Assembly: GCA_030762175.1 (NCBI GenBank)
Contig: CM060835.1
Span: forward strand, 84,594,001-84,658,000
Length of the DNA: 64,000 bases
From: Metallyticus violacea
Taxonomy: Eukaryota; Arthropoda; Insecta; Mantodea; Metallyticidae
Direction of reading: 5' to 3'
Part shown: positions 25,168 through 36,411 of the stretch, in pieces
How the letters are laid out: each line of letters opens with the position of its first letter
Position numbering within the stretch: position 1 is the first letter of the stretch
The notes under the pieces: generated by a model
What the model was told of the DNA's origin: nothing
The model's database searches: none
The model's input: the letters and a program-made list of their open reading frames with translations, nothing else
Program-made: the position numbers and the translations under genes

Positions 25168-25262
25168 ATTAGACGCTGACGTCAGGCCAGCGTCGTCTCG
25201 GTGGAGTTTGAATGCGATATAAAAGCACTCAGAGGCTAGAACTAATGCCGAAGTCATCAAAG
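25168..25262 (+). promoter_or_regulatory. Promoter-like block: CRE palindrome and TATA box
   Basis: A perfect 10-bp palindrome CTGACGTCAG (25176-25185) contains the full cAMP-response element TGACGTCA. It is nested in a larger hairpin (GACGCTG 25172-25178, CAGCGTC 25188-25194). A canonical TATAAAAG follows at 25218-25225, and an initiator-like TCATCAA sits at about 25254-25260. CRE-then-TATA spacing of about 35 bp is typical of inducible animal promoters (known). No convincing first exon was recognised downstream: the first ATG (25313) opens only 16 codons. It could also be chance or part of a repeat. Confidence 0.33.
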
Positions 25263-25779
25263 ACTGGACTTTACGGGTCACTCCGTTACAGACGTGGAAA
25301 TTAGCATTTCGAATGGGGCCTCTGTCAAGTTTAAAGCTCGCGCCCTACGTGATTTCAGACTAAATTAATGCTCTAGCGGAAAGTTTAACTTTCAGACCTA
25401 TCAGCTAAATTAGAGATAAAGTTTGCTACTTCATCATTCGTCGGAGGAAATCTCTTTTTTACAATCCCATTAAATTTGCATCTTTTCCAGCGTGTTTTAT
25501 TCTGTTTCCTAAGTAGCTTCACCAGTTGCTACGTATCTTTTGATTTAGCTTCAGAATAATAAAGTGCGGGTTTAATAATGAATATATGAGCAATTAGAGC
25601 AAGTAGTTTAAATATAATACAAGGCTTTGGTACAGGCTACCGAGAATGACTTTGAAGATTGTCAGTTACGTAGACTTAAATTGGAAGGTGAATGTATGAA
25701 TGCTTTATTTGTGCATAATTCCCTTACATTGACTTTTACAAGTTGTACACTGTTATCGTGATTGTAATAGACCCTACTT

Positions 25780-26300
25780 TCCACTGTCTACCCCTTTCAA
25801 TATTGTCTCATAAATATGATCTTCCTTTAATTTAATCACTTTCTCCCGCCATTTCTTTTATATCTTCCCTACACAGTTACCAAATTTTCTCAAAAAACTC
25901 CTTATTGCCATTTTCAAAAAAAAAAAAAAATTAATATCATCAAACTTGCTATCTGTAAGTTATCCCTTTTCTAATCCATACTCCTCTATTTTTTGTTTCT
26001 GCACATTCAATTTACAATACAAATTCGTCTATTTTCCACATATTGGGCTCTTTCTTTTTCACCTTTAATCCAATTAGCCTGATTATTCTTGCTCTATCCC
26101 GAGCTAATCCCTCCCCTCCCTTTCTATTGCAATTATCGTCCAACTGACTGCTCCACTACTCTAGTGTTAAAATCTCGTACAATCACAAATTCACCATCTA
26201 AGTATTATTTTCTAATTCTTCCATATTTAGTGCTCTAATTGCGTTGCCCTTGTAATCCTTTTGTCTGTCCCTGATACTGGGAGGTGTAAGATCAACGTAA
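25780..26300 (-). mobile_element. Non-LTR retrotransposon ORF2 endonuclease remnant
   Basis: This stretch is strikingly pyrimidine-rich on the plus strand, so its minus strand is purine-rich like LINE coding strands. Minus-strand translation from 26201 gives LDGEFVIVRDFNTRVVEQSV, matching the GDFNARxGE motif of AP-like endonuclease domains in insect LINE ORF2. The DFN triplets are at 26174-26166, with Gly replaced by Arg. Beyond a stop and frameshift the reading continues with NRKGRE-like and GLARDRARIIRLIGLK segments. No reverse transcriptase motif is visible. It is a dead, 5'-part fragment. Confidence 0.62.
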
Positions 26301-26543
26301 CCATTGCTCTCTTCTCTCACTCTTTACCGTGTGCCTAATAGCGAGAAAAATGCTGTGTATTTATTTTATTTACATTTAGGTGACGATAAAGTAATTGACA
26401 CTGTTCCAGAAATAAGTAAAGTAGTATTCACTTTCCGCCTCAGTGCCTTAAGAAAACAAACAAACTCTTAAATAAACCTTTTTCTCCTTTATGACTCTTG
26501 CTGTCGTTGTTCATTAACCGACGCATGTTCTTAGTTTTAGTAG

Positions 26544-27237
26544 TATACAGAGGGTGCCAAAAAAAAATATATATATATACCACATCAAGCAAAGAAAAAC
26601 TGTGTTAACAAAACTGAATTCATACAAACAGAAAATGATGAGCATTAATCATCTTAGACTTTTGCAGTTACAACAGTTGCTGAAAATGCCCACCATTGTG
26701 TTGATACACTTCTGAGTACTTTGAACTACTGATTGAGCAACGTTTGCGAAAGTGTCCTCCGCGATGCCATTTCAATTTTTTCCAGAAGTGCTGCCAGTGT
26801 AGCTGGTTTATCCTTAAAAGAGTGCCCCATTGCTAGAAAGCCAATGGAGTTAGATTCGGATAACGCGGTGGAAACTCAATCGGGCCTGTTCTCCCCATCC
26901 AGTGCCTTGGAAGATTGGCATCAAGGTACGCACGTACATCTCGGTGGTAATGTGGTGGTGCATCATCGTGTTGGCAGTAAAATTCCTCATTTCCATGGTG
27001 TATGAATGACTGATAAGACGGATGTGCGTATCATGAGATACACTGAATAAGTTGATAGTTTTGGCTTCATTTGTTCATTGTTGATTTACCGGTCATGTAG
27101 CAACGCTGTCATAATCTATGAGGGTCACATCTGTTTACAGAACATCATACTATATATTATTTCTTTTTTGATCCATCTTTGAAATATATTAAATATATAC
27201 TGTCAAAGTGTATATACATTTTGGCACCCTCTGTATA
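26544..27237 (-). mobile_element. Non-autonomous DNA transposon with TIRs and TA duplication
   Basis: Terminal inverted repeats of 17 bp are exact: tacagagggtgccaaaa at the left (from 26546) and its complement at the right (to 27235), flanked by TA on both sides. TA target choice is the hallmark of the Tc1/mariner superfamily. Inside, the minus strand encodes the C-terminal half of a transposase: EEFYCQHDDAPPHYHRDVRA at about 26990-26930 (second catalytic Asp block), then PPRYPNLTPLAF (the usual PPRSPDLTPLDF; third acidic residue lost) and KPATLAALLEKIE. The N-terminal half is missing, so the copy is internally deleted and inactive. The plus-strand frame 26733-27005 is its shadow. Confidence 0.9.
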
Positions 27238-28060
27238 TAGCCTAAAAGCAATAAAAATAAATAAGCAAAAAAAAAAAGTATTTAAGTTCTTGGAATGAAT
27301 TAAAACAATGAAAAACAGTGTTTAAAATAAGTTATCGGGATAATGGAGCCATCACAACTGCCGTGTATTGAAGATCGGAACAAATAGAACGGTATATTCA
27401 GAACTTATATACTACTGAATAAATATAGGAGCATTATTCAAAGGCGCAGCTTCAGTAGTTGTATTACCACACAGTGTTGTGACACTAAAACCAATGCTCT
27501 TTGTTTGTTCCTACCCAGGAATACGCGACATCTGCGGGCGAGGGTTGCAGTGGATTAAGTGAGGCGCGGCCTCTGCAGCCTTTTTCCTTTTATAGCTCGC
27601 TCCCCGCTCGAGTCGAGCAGCGTCTATGTCTTGGGATTAACACGCGGATGTAGCGAATGCAGCCTGCTTTATAGAGTGTTGATCCTTAACCCCAAGTTTT
27701 CCACGGCCCCGCAATTAAGTTACACTTTGCTCCAGTTTTATGCGCTGCAAGATTGGTTTTGATTAATGGCATCCTCGTGTTTCTTTAGAAAGAACAGCCA
27801 AGCCGTGGAAGAATGCCCACAAGTTCATGAGGCTTTGGGCTGGCGTTTGAAAAAGAAATGACGTCCATATTGTTAGATCTAGCATGATAATGTTAGAGCT
27901 AATGCAGTCTTCACATTTAAATGCAAACAGTTGAATGGCATGCTGTATTTATTTTGTACTCTTTGTATATCCCAAATAATTCATTTTTTGCTTCATTGTT
28001 TTAACTATATAACACCGTGATAGCCGTCTTTTCATGTAGTGTACCTCATACATATGGGGT
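27238..28060. other. No supported gene; local GC-rich island
   Basis: From about 27520 to 27680 the sequence is richer in G, C and CpG than its surroundings and holds an open frame 27559-27762. No domain is recognised, and there are no strong promoter or splice signals. Confidence 0.45.
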
Positions 28061-28480
28061 CCTTTTGTCTTGAAACAGAATTTCTAATTAAAATAATTAG
28101 AAGTTTCTGGAGGAGTGTAAGAAAAAGATTTGAGGATATGGATATACAAAAACTATTTAGTGAACTAACAGAGAAGAGGTCACTAGTATTCTATGTCCTA
28201 ATGAAAAGAGCTGGAAAAGAGAAAGATATAGGTAATACAAGCAAAGAAGAAAGAGAGGGGATTGCATGGTCAACACTGGGGTAGGTTAAAAGGGCAAAGA
28301 ATTGGGCATATGCAAAGTAATGTCCTTTATTTAGGGGAAGAGAAAATGTACAACTTAACAGTGTTCCAATGTAAAGATACTGATATATGAAGAAGAGAAA
28401 GTATGGGTTAAAAATGACTTAAAATTAATGGAACAGTTGCTCTAAAGCATATCTTTGAAAAATAAATTATAAGATCATAG
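28060..28480 (+). mobile_element. LINE ORF2 C-terminal remnant
   Basis: The 81-codon frame at 28039-28284 contains KLFSELTEKRSLVFYVLMKR and TSKEEREGIAW. These match the region after the reverse transcriptase in a widespread insect LINE group (ISxKSSLxLYxEMK, CCTRxERSGIAW). Two frames later the reading continues as RLKGQRIGHMQSNVLYLGEE, corresponding to the KLRGxRKGFxxGxCPLCxxEE zinc-knuckle block. The CPLC cysteines are replaced by NVLY here, so the motif is destroyed. Orientation is opposite to the endonuclease fragment at 25780-26300, so they are not one simple insertion. Confidence 0.68.
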
Positions 28481-28633
28481 GTCAATATTTATTCAAAGTA
28501 AAAAACCAAATTCAAATGGACAGTTAAAAGAGAACAGAGTGATAATTAAATACGTATGTGTGCTTATATAGGTGTACAGAAGTGATTATGTGCATAAGTG
28601 TCTTATGTAGTTTGTAATACAGACAGATATCTA

Positions 28634-28886
28634 AACCGTGGCGGGTGGCCGAGGCCGTTAAGGCGCGGACTTGTGAGCGGGAAGTCTGGAATTCGATTCC
28701 CGTCAGGACCGTCCTCCCTGACTGAGGTTTTTTCCAGGTTTTCCTCAGTCATGCCGGGGAGGTACCCTAAACTTAGGCCTGGAACGTTTCGTTCCTGAAA
28801 TAAATCCTTTTCCAATATATCATTTCATCTCATGTGTCATCAGTGTGGTGGCTCAGTAGTAAAAACGGGCGTTAAATACCATTAAA
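28634..28886 (+). mobile_element. SINE family A, shortened copy
   Basis: Head GGTGGCCGAGGCCGTTAAGG and B box variant GATTCGATTCC. The CTCATAAATGGCAAATG segment after the second hairpin arm is deleted (CCTCAGTCATGCCGGGGAGG), and so is part of the 3' block (CAGTGTGGTGGCTCAGTAG). Otherwise it is close to the consensus. No clear duplication. Confidence 0.9.
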
Positions 28887-30080
28887 AAGTAATGAAATAG
28901 CTATGGGCAGATTCGTTGGGCAGCCTAAGACTTTGTAACCATTAATACTTAAATATTATTATTAAAATAAATCCACCACATTTCATATATAGAGCTTAAA
29001 CATGAAATATTAACTATGTTGTGCATTGTTCTTCCCCTATCCTTTTTTCTAAACATGAAAACCAGCGAAACCTTTGCTGTCGTTTAAGGAAAATTTAAAT
29101 GTCGGGGGCACGGTGCCTACCATTGTAAAATTTGTTCCACCATGGAGCGCTGTTGCAAAAAACTTTGTTTTTCAGCGCTTTAAGCACTTTGACGATGCTG
29201 CATGCCGTGCCGTACCTGGATTCTCTCTCGATATAAACCTTTTATATTTGGGATAGTGCGGTATGCTAGAAGTGTGGTATCTCTCGCGCTTTCTCTCTCT
29301 CGTTTGTATTTAGACAGCTTCGCTGCACCTTTTCGTACGGACAGATGCCGTAAACCTGTTGGCGCCAATTGGGATTAATGTGCTTCCCTCTCCCTAGCAT
29401 TCCTGAGCACGCAAGTTTCGCTCTGATCGAAGTCAATGGAATCGAAAGTAAAGGAACTAAATCTGTCATCCTTACTCTGTTTAAACGATATGTTAGTACA
29501 TTCCAATTACCCTGCCTAAGGTTGCCACATTTAGCGATCGTTACAGTCTGTCCTAAAATTGGAAAATAAACGATATGCAGTCTGGTACCCAATAGAGATG
29601 TTTGTCTTTGGAGGGAATAATAACATTAATGAAGTGTTCAGTTTTCTAGAATGGTCTTGCATCAATATCATTTTGTAAATTCGATTTCGGTTATGTAGTA
29701 TTTTGTTTTTTGGTTTATTATGTATTTATTTTCATTGTTTGTAGTTAACTGGCAAACAAACTCAGACAAGCTGGCATTAAGGATGAGGTAGGACGTTCTT
29801 AGACGACCGTTATTTTTATTTTTAAAAGTTTGAACAGATTATGATAGAGCTCGCATTTATAGCAAAACTATTTTTTTATTAGTGACCGTCAGAAAATATT
29901 TAAGTGTATAGAAATGATATTTGTAAACTATCAAATACTAAGAAAATTGTATTTTTGCTTGCCCTATCCCTCCCCTCTTTTTTTCGTAATTTCCTGCCCG
30001 TTTATTACTATTACAGCCGGTTTTGTAATTCTTTTATTTTTGCAAAATTCTGCTATTGTATAGGGTTTGATAAATGACTT
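28887..30080. other. No supported feature
   Basis: Overlapping frames of 60-110 codons on both strands at 29074-29592 have no recognisable domain. The stretch has moderate GC but no splice-framed coding pattern that I can support. Confidence 0.45.
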
Positions 30081-30084
30081 CATT

Positions 30085-30960
30085 TGATATTATAGAATAA
30101 GCTCTGTATTGCAACGTACTTTAATTTTTGACATAATCTCCTCGAAATTGATAGCACTTCATGCAACGTTTCTTCAGATTTGCGATTACCCGTTAAAGTG
30201 GGTTTCTTCGAAGCACTCAAAATATATACCTCCTGCATGGCTTCTTCGTTTGACTTTATTTTGTGTTCAGTCAAAAATCTTGAACTTCGGGAATAGAGGG
30301 AGCGAGATCAAATGAATAGGGTGTATCCGGAAACGTTTCAAATTGCAGGCCTAAGCGACGCTGCTTGAATGCACTGGCGCATTGTCACAGTGAAACACTT
30401 CCTTTTGGCCATTCTTGGACGTTTTTCTGCGATCGCTATCTTCAGTCCCTCAAAAAGTGATGCATAGTATTCTCCAGTAATGATTTTCCTGTTTCGTTTC
30501 CTGTGCATAATAATGAAGCCACTTTTCGTCCGTAATAAAAAAAAAAATCAGTTCCATTCTTCTTAAATATTTCCAAACAATCGGGCGATGTATGCATGTA
30601 ATTTCGCTTTTGCTCCGGAGTGAATAAACGCGGTATGCATCTTGCGCACTTTTTTCATGTGTAATTCATTATGGAAAATAAGCCCACTCAGTTGAGATGC
30701 CCGTGACCTTCGCTAGCTCGCACACATTTATTCGTCTATCGATTAAAATATCATTTGATGATTTCGGCCCTAACAAATGATTTTGGAGCTCCAGGACGTG
30801 GTGCGTCTGCCGCGCTTCAACTATTTTTCCAAAATGTGACGGTTTCATAGAAGGGGCATGCTTTACCCACTGTAGGCAGAATTCTTTCAAGAATTTGCTT
30901 TGCTGTTTTCCCATAAAATCACGCCACGAATCCCAGGCTTATCCATTTTTCACTGTTAAT
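30085..30960 (-). mobile_element. Decayed mariner-like transposon
   Basis: Minus-strand pseudogene. From the 5' side: SSNDILIDRRINVCELAKVT at about 30770-30700, matching the LxDRRITVRELAExxGIS helix-turn-helix block. Then a KMHTAFIHSGAKAKLHAYIA segment. Then IITGEYYASLFEGLKIAIAE at about 30490-30425, a close match to TITGEYYASLLDxLKxAI of mariner transposases. Then a C-terminal KIKSNEEAMQEV segment at about 30262-30227 corresponding to RRFSSNEEVIxxV. The catalytic Asp block after EKRPRMAKRK reads CFTVTMRQC instead of LFHQDNAP. Stops and frameshifts are present. The frame 30669-30914 is part of it. Confidence 0.7.
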
Positions 30961-32594
30961 CGATTTTTTTAAACAGTTGGCAAACAGTGAATTAATATCA
31001 TTGATTTGTTACTATAGAATGTTGATACATGAAAAGCAAACTTTATGACCACGTTGTCTATCCTCTATTTGTATACGAACCAAGTGGTTGATCACGTCAC
31101 CCTAATAGCTTAGTGTTTAACGGCGGGAGTAAGAAGTAATTGTTTCTTCTAGCGCATTTGTTGTAAAGAATGTTTTGTGGCGGATTTCATTTTATCAAGA
31201 AAATGCGCTAACAATGTGAAGTTTAAGTGGGTTTCTATGTGATTGTCGATATGTTCACTGACATGCCGATTTAAACATCGTAGAGAAATTTCTGGCGGCA
31301 TTTGTTACACCCGACAAGTGATGGTTAATTTCACAATATGCGCTTTGTTAGTAAAAAAAAAAATATGAGAAGAAAAGTCAGTTGTTTAATAAATGCCTTA
31401 CAATTAGATTAAAGCTCACCATTGGTCACCATGGCAGCATTTACTAAGTACCAAACTGCGCAAATAAATGCGATATAGCAGTGTCTGTCAGTCAATCCAG
31501 ATCTACAAGATTTTCATGGGCTCGTTGATCATTGCGTCTTTCAAAATACATTATCTAACAAACGACAAAATTTCTTTGAAGAAACACCTTGTAGATATGC
31601 GCAACACATGATAAACAGCATTGAAATGATGAGTCTGGTATTAATGTTGCTATTTAAAAAATAGAAACGCCTTTTTTACTGCCTATATTACGTATTTTAG
31701 GTACCTTTTTGCTTGTCTTTTGTACCGTTTTTAATGCTTGAGCATCCGGACTCTAATAAGTTTGGAGGGTTTAACAGATAGGTTGTACATTTCGTTGCAG
31801 AGTTTGATGATAATGTAAAATAAAAGGTCCATGAGATTGCCCATCTTTTTCCTCGTCTTTGTGTTGTATATTCGGCCTAATTAATGAATAACATAGGCCG
31901 AACATTCAATGCCAAAATTGTTTGTTTATTTGCTGTGCGCTTGAAGTTTACCGATTGTGATCACTGATCGCTGTCACATTTCCTATTGTATATTTTCGCA
32001 CCATTTTATCAAACTGCAAGGCGTGACATTGCATTAGTGCATACACTTGTAGCACTCGTGGCATGTTGCAATTATTACAGCTTCAATGATGACTGCTGCC
32101 GAGTGTGCTCATTCAGACATTAGCGTGAGACAAGTTCTGTTCGAATGAGCGGTCAGACAAGCGGATTTGATATTTTCATGGCAAATGCTAAGTTAAGAGA
32201 TAAATTATGCATAAAGGAAATACATAACTATACTAAGGCCAGTTGTCTGTAAGCAGAAAGGAAAAATTATCTTAGAAGTTTCCTATCAAGATACGTTCAG
32301 AAATGGAAATAAACAAAGAAAGAAAGACAACAAAAATGGCCAAGTTAAATGACTATGAATAAGTATCAAAAACTCAAAGAAAAGTTAGAAGTTTCATTTG
32401 GAAAACACGAAAACAAATAACGAACTAAAAGAAGTATTGGAATCCTAAAGGGAAAGTTTTCGCAGAGTTATAAAAATAATATATTTTGCATACGCTTAAC
32501 GATTTTTGAGCAATATACTTATGTTTCTCTGTTTTTCTTAAAATTCAGCCCCCCAAATACACACGAATATTAGAAAGTGCCACAGAGAATGCAA

Positions 32595-32597
<3 letters not shown>
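30961..32597. other. No supported feature
   Basis: AT-rich DNA with an A-rich segment around 32200-32460. No frames of interest, no inverted ends. Confidence 0.5.

Positions 32598-32625
<28 letters not shown>
32598..32625. repeat. (TA)14 microsatellite
   Basis: Twenty-eight bases of alternating T and A. Confidence 0.97.
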
Positions 32626-32628
<3 letters not shown>

Positions 32629-33458
32629 TTTATAGTACATATTTAAATGAATCAAATTTGCTGTTACATCTCTGTTGATTAATTTGGCTGACCATTTCAT
32701 TTCCGGAGTTCACAAGGTGTCTTACTATGATTAAATCACTTGACCGCTCATCAGGAGACTGGCACGGATACCTTTTGGTGCACTCAGAAGAAATTTCACC
32801 AGATAAAGCCTATGCTTTTTAACCACTCGGTCAGATTCATCAAGTTATTGCGAAATGTACTGATTGCAAGACAAGTAACATTTTTCAGATTCGTTGCTTA
32901 AGCAATTAGTTTAACATCTCATTGGCAATTGTAGGCTAGGATTACTTCTTTGATGTAAATATCTCAGTATTATTTGGAATAAAACGATTTTATGAACACA
33001 AATAAAAGTAAATATCTTAGAGATTCTTGCTAATTACATATAATTGCCCTTTGAGAAAATTAATTAGAAAATGTCGAAAGCATTAAATGCAATGTGAAAA
33101 ATAACTTTTATTTGTTGGAGTTATACAAGTATAGACTTTTGTGATAGAAAAACAAACGAAACAATAAAAGTGACTAGATAATGCATTCTTTTTAAAAAAT
33201 CTATATAGGTAACTTCTCCAAGAGTTTGAGCAAGAACTGAAACATATTATAGGTCAAGCATGACCGCAGGAACAGAATCTATTTCAGCATTTTCCGAAGG
33301 AACAAGTGATAGATAATCATCCGTTATGGACATTGCTAAGGCAAGAATTTAAAGTCTTTCTGAAACATCCGTTATGTTTATCACCGGATCGAACTAAGGA
33401 AAAGTAAAATGGTGATAATGTAATTTCTTCTTTTGAAATGGAGCTTTAGTCACTCTTT
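32626..33458. other. No supported feature
   Basis: AT-rich, nothing recognised. Confidence 0.45.
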
Positions 33459-33476
33459 AACAACAACAACAACAAC

Positions 33477-33519
<43 letters not shown>
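33459..33519. repeat. (AAC)n-(AAT)n compound microsatellite
   Basis: About six AAC units run directly into about fourteen AAT units. Confidence 0.96.
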
Positions 33520-35068
33520 GAAGAGAGGACGAGTGTCAAATGAGAATGGTCCGTGGCCGGCAGTGTCAAGATTTCTATGGATTTGCCGAATCACAGGTCC
33601 CAATGGAGGTGTAAATGATTTATTTTGCTTTTAATATATGTACACGTTTGTTCAAATAGTATGAATTTGGTTTTATTTATATGTTAAAATATTGTATCTG
33701 CATGTAAATGTGAAATTAAGAGTCATTAATTAACTCATGCATTACTTCCCAATTGCTATATGTAAACGCAGATAGCACCAGCCTTTGCAACAGTATAAAA
33801 ATTGTCGTATGTTTGGAATTAGTTTGCATGTTAATATGCTCACATAACTCGTAGACTGATTGAGTATTAGACATGACATTGTAGTACAGCACCTTTTGCA
33901 AATATCCACTTATGTTGTATATATTTAAAAGTTTTCATATAGTTTAGTAGATGACTTAATATTTCGTTGCTTAAGGAACAAATTTTCTTGTTTCAGGTAA
34001 GAAAGTACTGGTGTAGAAATCCTAAGAATAAAGGTAAGAACTAATGTAGATATTATTCGCTTCAAATCTCCTCCAAATAGCGAAAGTTAATAGCATCGGA
34101 GTGCAACGTTGCCATATCGCTAGGACATGCAAGAAAGATGTAAGACAAAATTGACTCTGCTCTTCACAAATAAGGTGCATAGCTATAGAAAACGCTGTTC
34201 TTTTTCTTGAGTAGAGTTGGATTTCGTCTTATTTATAATAAAATACGTATTAAAAACAATTCAAGGTAGAAGTACGCCTTTTGCAAATTAATTTTCATTA
34301 CATGTGATGTGCTACTGAGACTTGCAATAAAGTGTTTGTTTTTAGTAGCACGGGGAAACTATCGCTCCATGTCTATGATTCAGTCGAGTCTTTCAACCTT
34401 TGAAGACAACGTGCTGGAGGTTTGACGCACAGTTTAATAGTAAGCAAGAAGGATGTCCATTTATTGTTTTTCTGTAATTTTTCATGTACTCTTGCATATA
34501 TGTATCATTTGTTTTCCTGTAACTCGACAAACCTTTTCTCCTAATGGTGATTAATGCGTAACAGAGTCTTTTGTCCTTCCCACCGCCGAAATCAGTGTGC
34601 CAATGCTTTTAGAGAAGCAAGAGAAAGCGCCGAAAGTGAACACATGCCCCATGTCCTCGAATTTCCATTAATCCTGAAAACAGTGACCGGGTTAGTTAAG
34701 TTCTAGAACTTTGTTGTATGGTGCAGAAGACTATGGGTATGTCTCCAAGATCTCCGCTGGGAATATGAGGCGGCGACTTGTTCACTCATTTTGTATATGC
34801 AGCGGAATATAAGTCAAATACGTGAATATCACGGGTAAATCTCGGTTCAGTTCCTATTTTAATTTGTAATCCTATATTCTATATCATCAACCTCCTTTAG
34901 AGAGGATTAGATTATCCGATTTGGTTTTATAAATTGTAATTAAATTTATATATTCTAAATACATTTCTTTATATTTGGGGATCGATACCCCTTTCGCTTA
35001 CTTAGCGTAGACAAAACCGGTAGGGCTGTTTTCAAGAGAGCGAGAAAAATTAAGAAAAGCTATATATA
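33520..35068. other. No supported feature
   Basis: AT-rich. The 61-codon frame at 33716-33901 is anonymous. No inverted ends seen. Confidence 0.45.
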
Positions 35069-35091
35069 TTTTTTTTTTTTTTTTTTTTTTT
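35069..35091. repeat. T23 homopolymer
   Basis: A run of 23 T just before the 3' end of the minus-strand transposon remnant at 35130-36060. Confidence 0.95.
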
Positions 35092-35129
35092 GTAAAACAT
35101 TTACAGATTATTTGAATTGCGAGGGTAGG

Positions 35130-36060
35130 TAGGCCCTAAATGGATATAGAATTTCTTGATAAAAGTAGTGGTTTAAAAATACTTTTATTTCTCAGTATAA
35201 TTTCCTCCTACTTTGAGGCGCTTGTTCCATTGTTTCAAAAACCCCTGAAATGCAGCAGCATCTTTGGGCTTCTGTCGGAATCACGCGGTGACTTCCCTTT
35301 CTACAACTTCATTGTTCACCCGAAAGAGGTTTAAGATAGCCGAACAAAGTCGAAGTCTCTCGTAGCAACATTGAGGCTATACACAGAAAGCTCGAGTACT
35401 TCCAGCTTGAAATTTCGCATCGTCTCATTCATCTTGTTTGCACTATTAGGTCATGCGTTTTCATACAAGAACAATACGCCTGTGGTTAAGAGTCCTGGTT
35501 GCCTCCGTTTAATGATCTTACAAGGACGTTACAGTAGCAGTGTACATTTACGATTTGTACTTGAGGCAGTGTGTTTCGTGATCCCAGAAGACTGAGAGCA
35601 TCATTTTCCCGGGTGGTATCATTTTAAACTTTTATTTTCGGAGGCGAAGCAGGATGTTGCCAGTCCTTGGCGCATCGGGCTAGTAATGATGAACTCATGA
35701 AATTCGGGGTGCATATCGGTTCCTTCATCGTGTAGCGATCAAGGTGCTATAATGCCAAACTCAATCTTTGCATTTAGTGTTGTGGGGTCGCATGCGTGGC
35801 ACCCCTTTTATTCATTATGAAGTAGGCCATGCCGTGGTAACTACCAATAGCAGCGGCTATAGTGTCAATGGTAATCCTTCTGTCTGTTTGTAGTAAGTCA
35901 ACTTAATTGGGAAGCGTTTCCTTATGAATATTTTTGATTCCATGCCTTTTGCCCACAAAAATCGTTGTTGCAGAGTTGTACGCTAAATCAGAAGCGTCAC
36001 CATCTTGCAACTGCTGTTTCGCTATTGTAAACATCTATTGTCCCTCGTCGAATTTAACCA
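35130..36060 (-). mobile_element. Decayed mariner-like transposon
   Basis: Minus-strand pseudogene. Near its 5' end, DRRITIDTIAAAIGSYHGMA (about 35885-35825) matches the DRRVTVDEVAxxLGISHGSA block of the transposase DNA-binding domain. Near its 3' end, VTAWFRQKPKDAAAFQGFLK followed by QWNKRL and VGGNYTEK (about 35300-35180) matches the AxWFRxQPKEFYxxGFxxLxxRWxKCxxxxGDYVEK tail. The catalytic centre between them is broken up by stops. The plus-strand frames 35140-35334 and 35371-35595 are shadows. The matching block set is that of the 55331-56531 element, so the two may be distant relatives. Confidence 0.66.
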
Positions 36061-36411
36061 GTTGCCGCCATATTAATTCTGTCGTCTAGTGGCAGAAGCC
36101 TAAGCTGCCTGATTCAAACATGTACCTTACATCAGTTTGTAACTTAAATGACTTAACCTCGTGGAATAAGAAACGAAGTGATAACATGTAGGACAAACTC
36201 GGCAAATTTCGTGATATTAAAGTTTTTTTTGGGGGGGGGGCAGGATAACATATTATAATTAAATTATTTTTATTCTGGACTTCTTAATTATTACTCACAC
36301 GTTAATTAATTGTTAACACACGTTAACAATATTTCGTTATTGGGTACTGACTGTTACCAAGATTACAAATAGATCAAATATGTAACGTCTGGAAACAGTA
36401 GTAATAATTTC
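36061..36411. other. No supported feature; G-rich run
   Basis: Contains a T8-G10 junction near 36223-36240. Nothing else recognised. Confidence 0.5.

Noticed and set aside
32200..32460. A-rich segment as a LINE coding strand
   Set aside because: The translation is Lys-rich but shows no endonuclease or reverse transcriptase motif in any frame.
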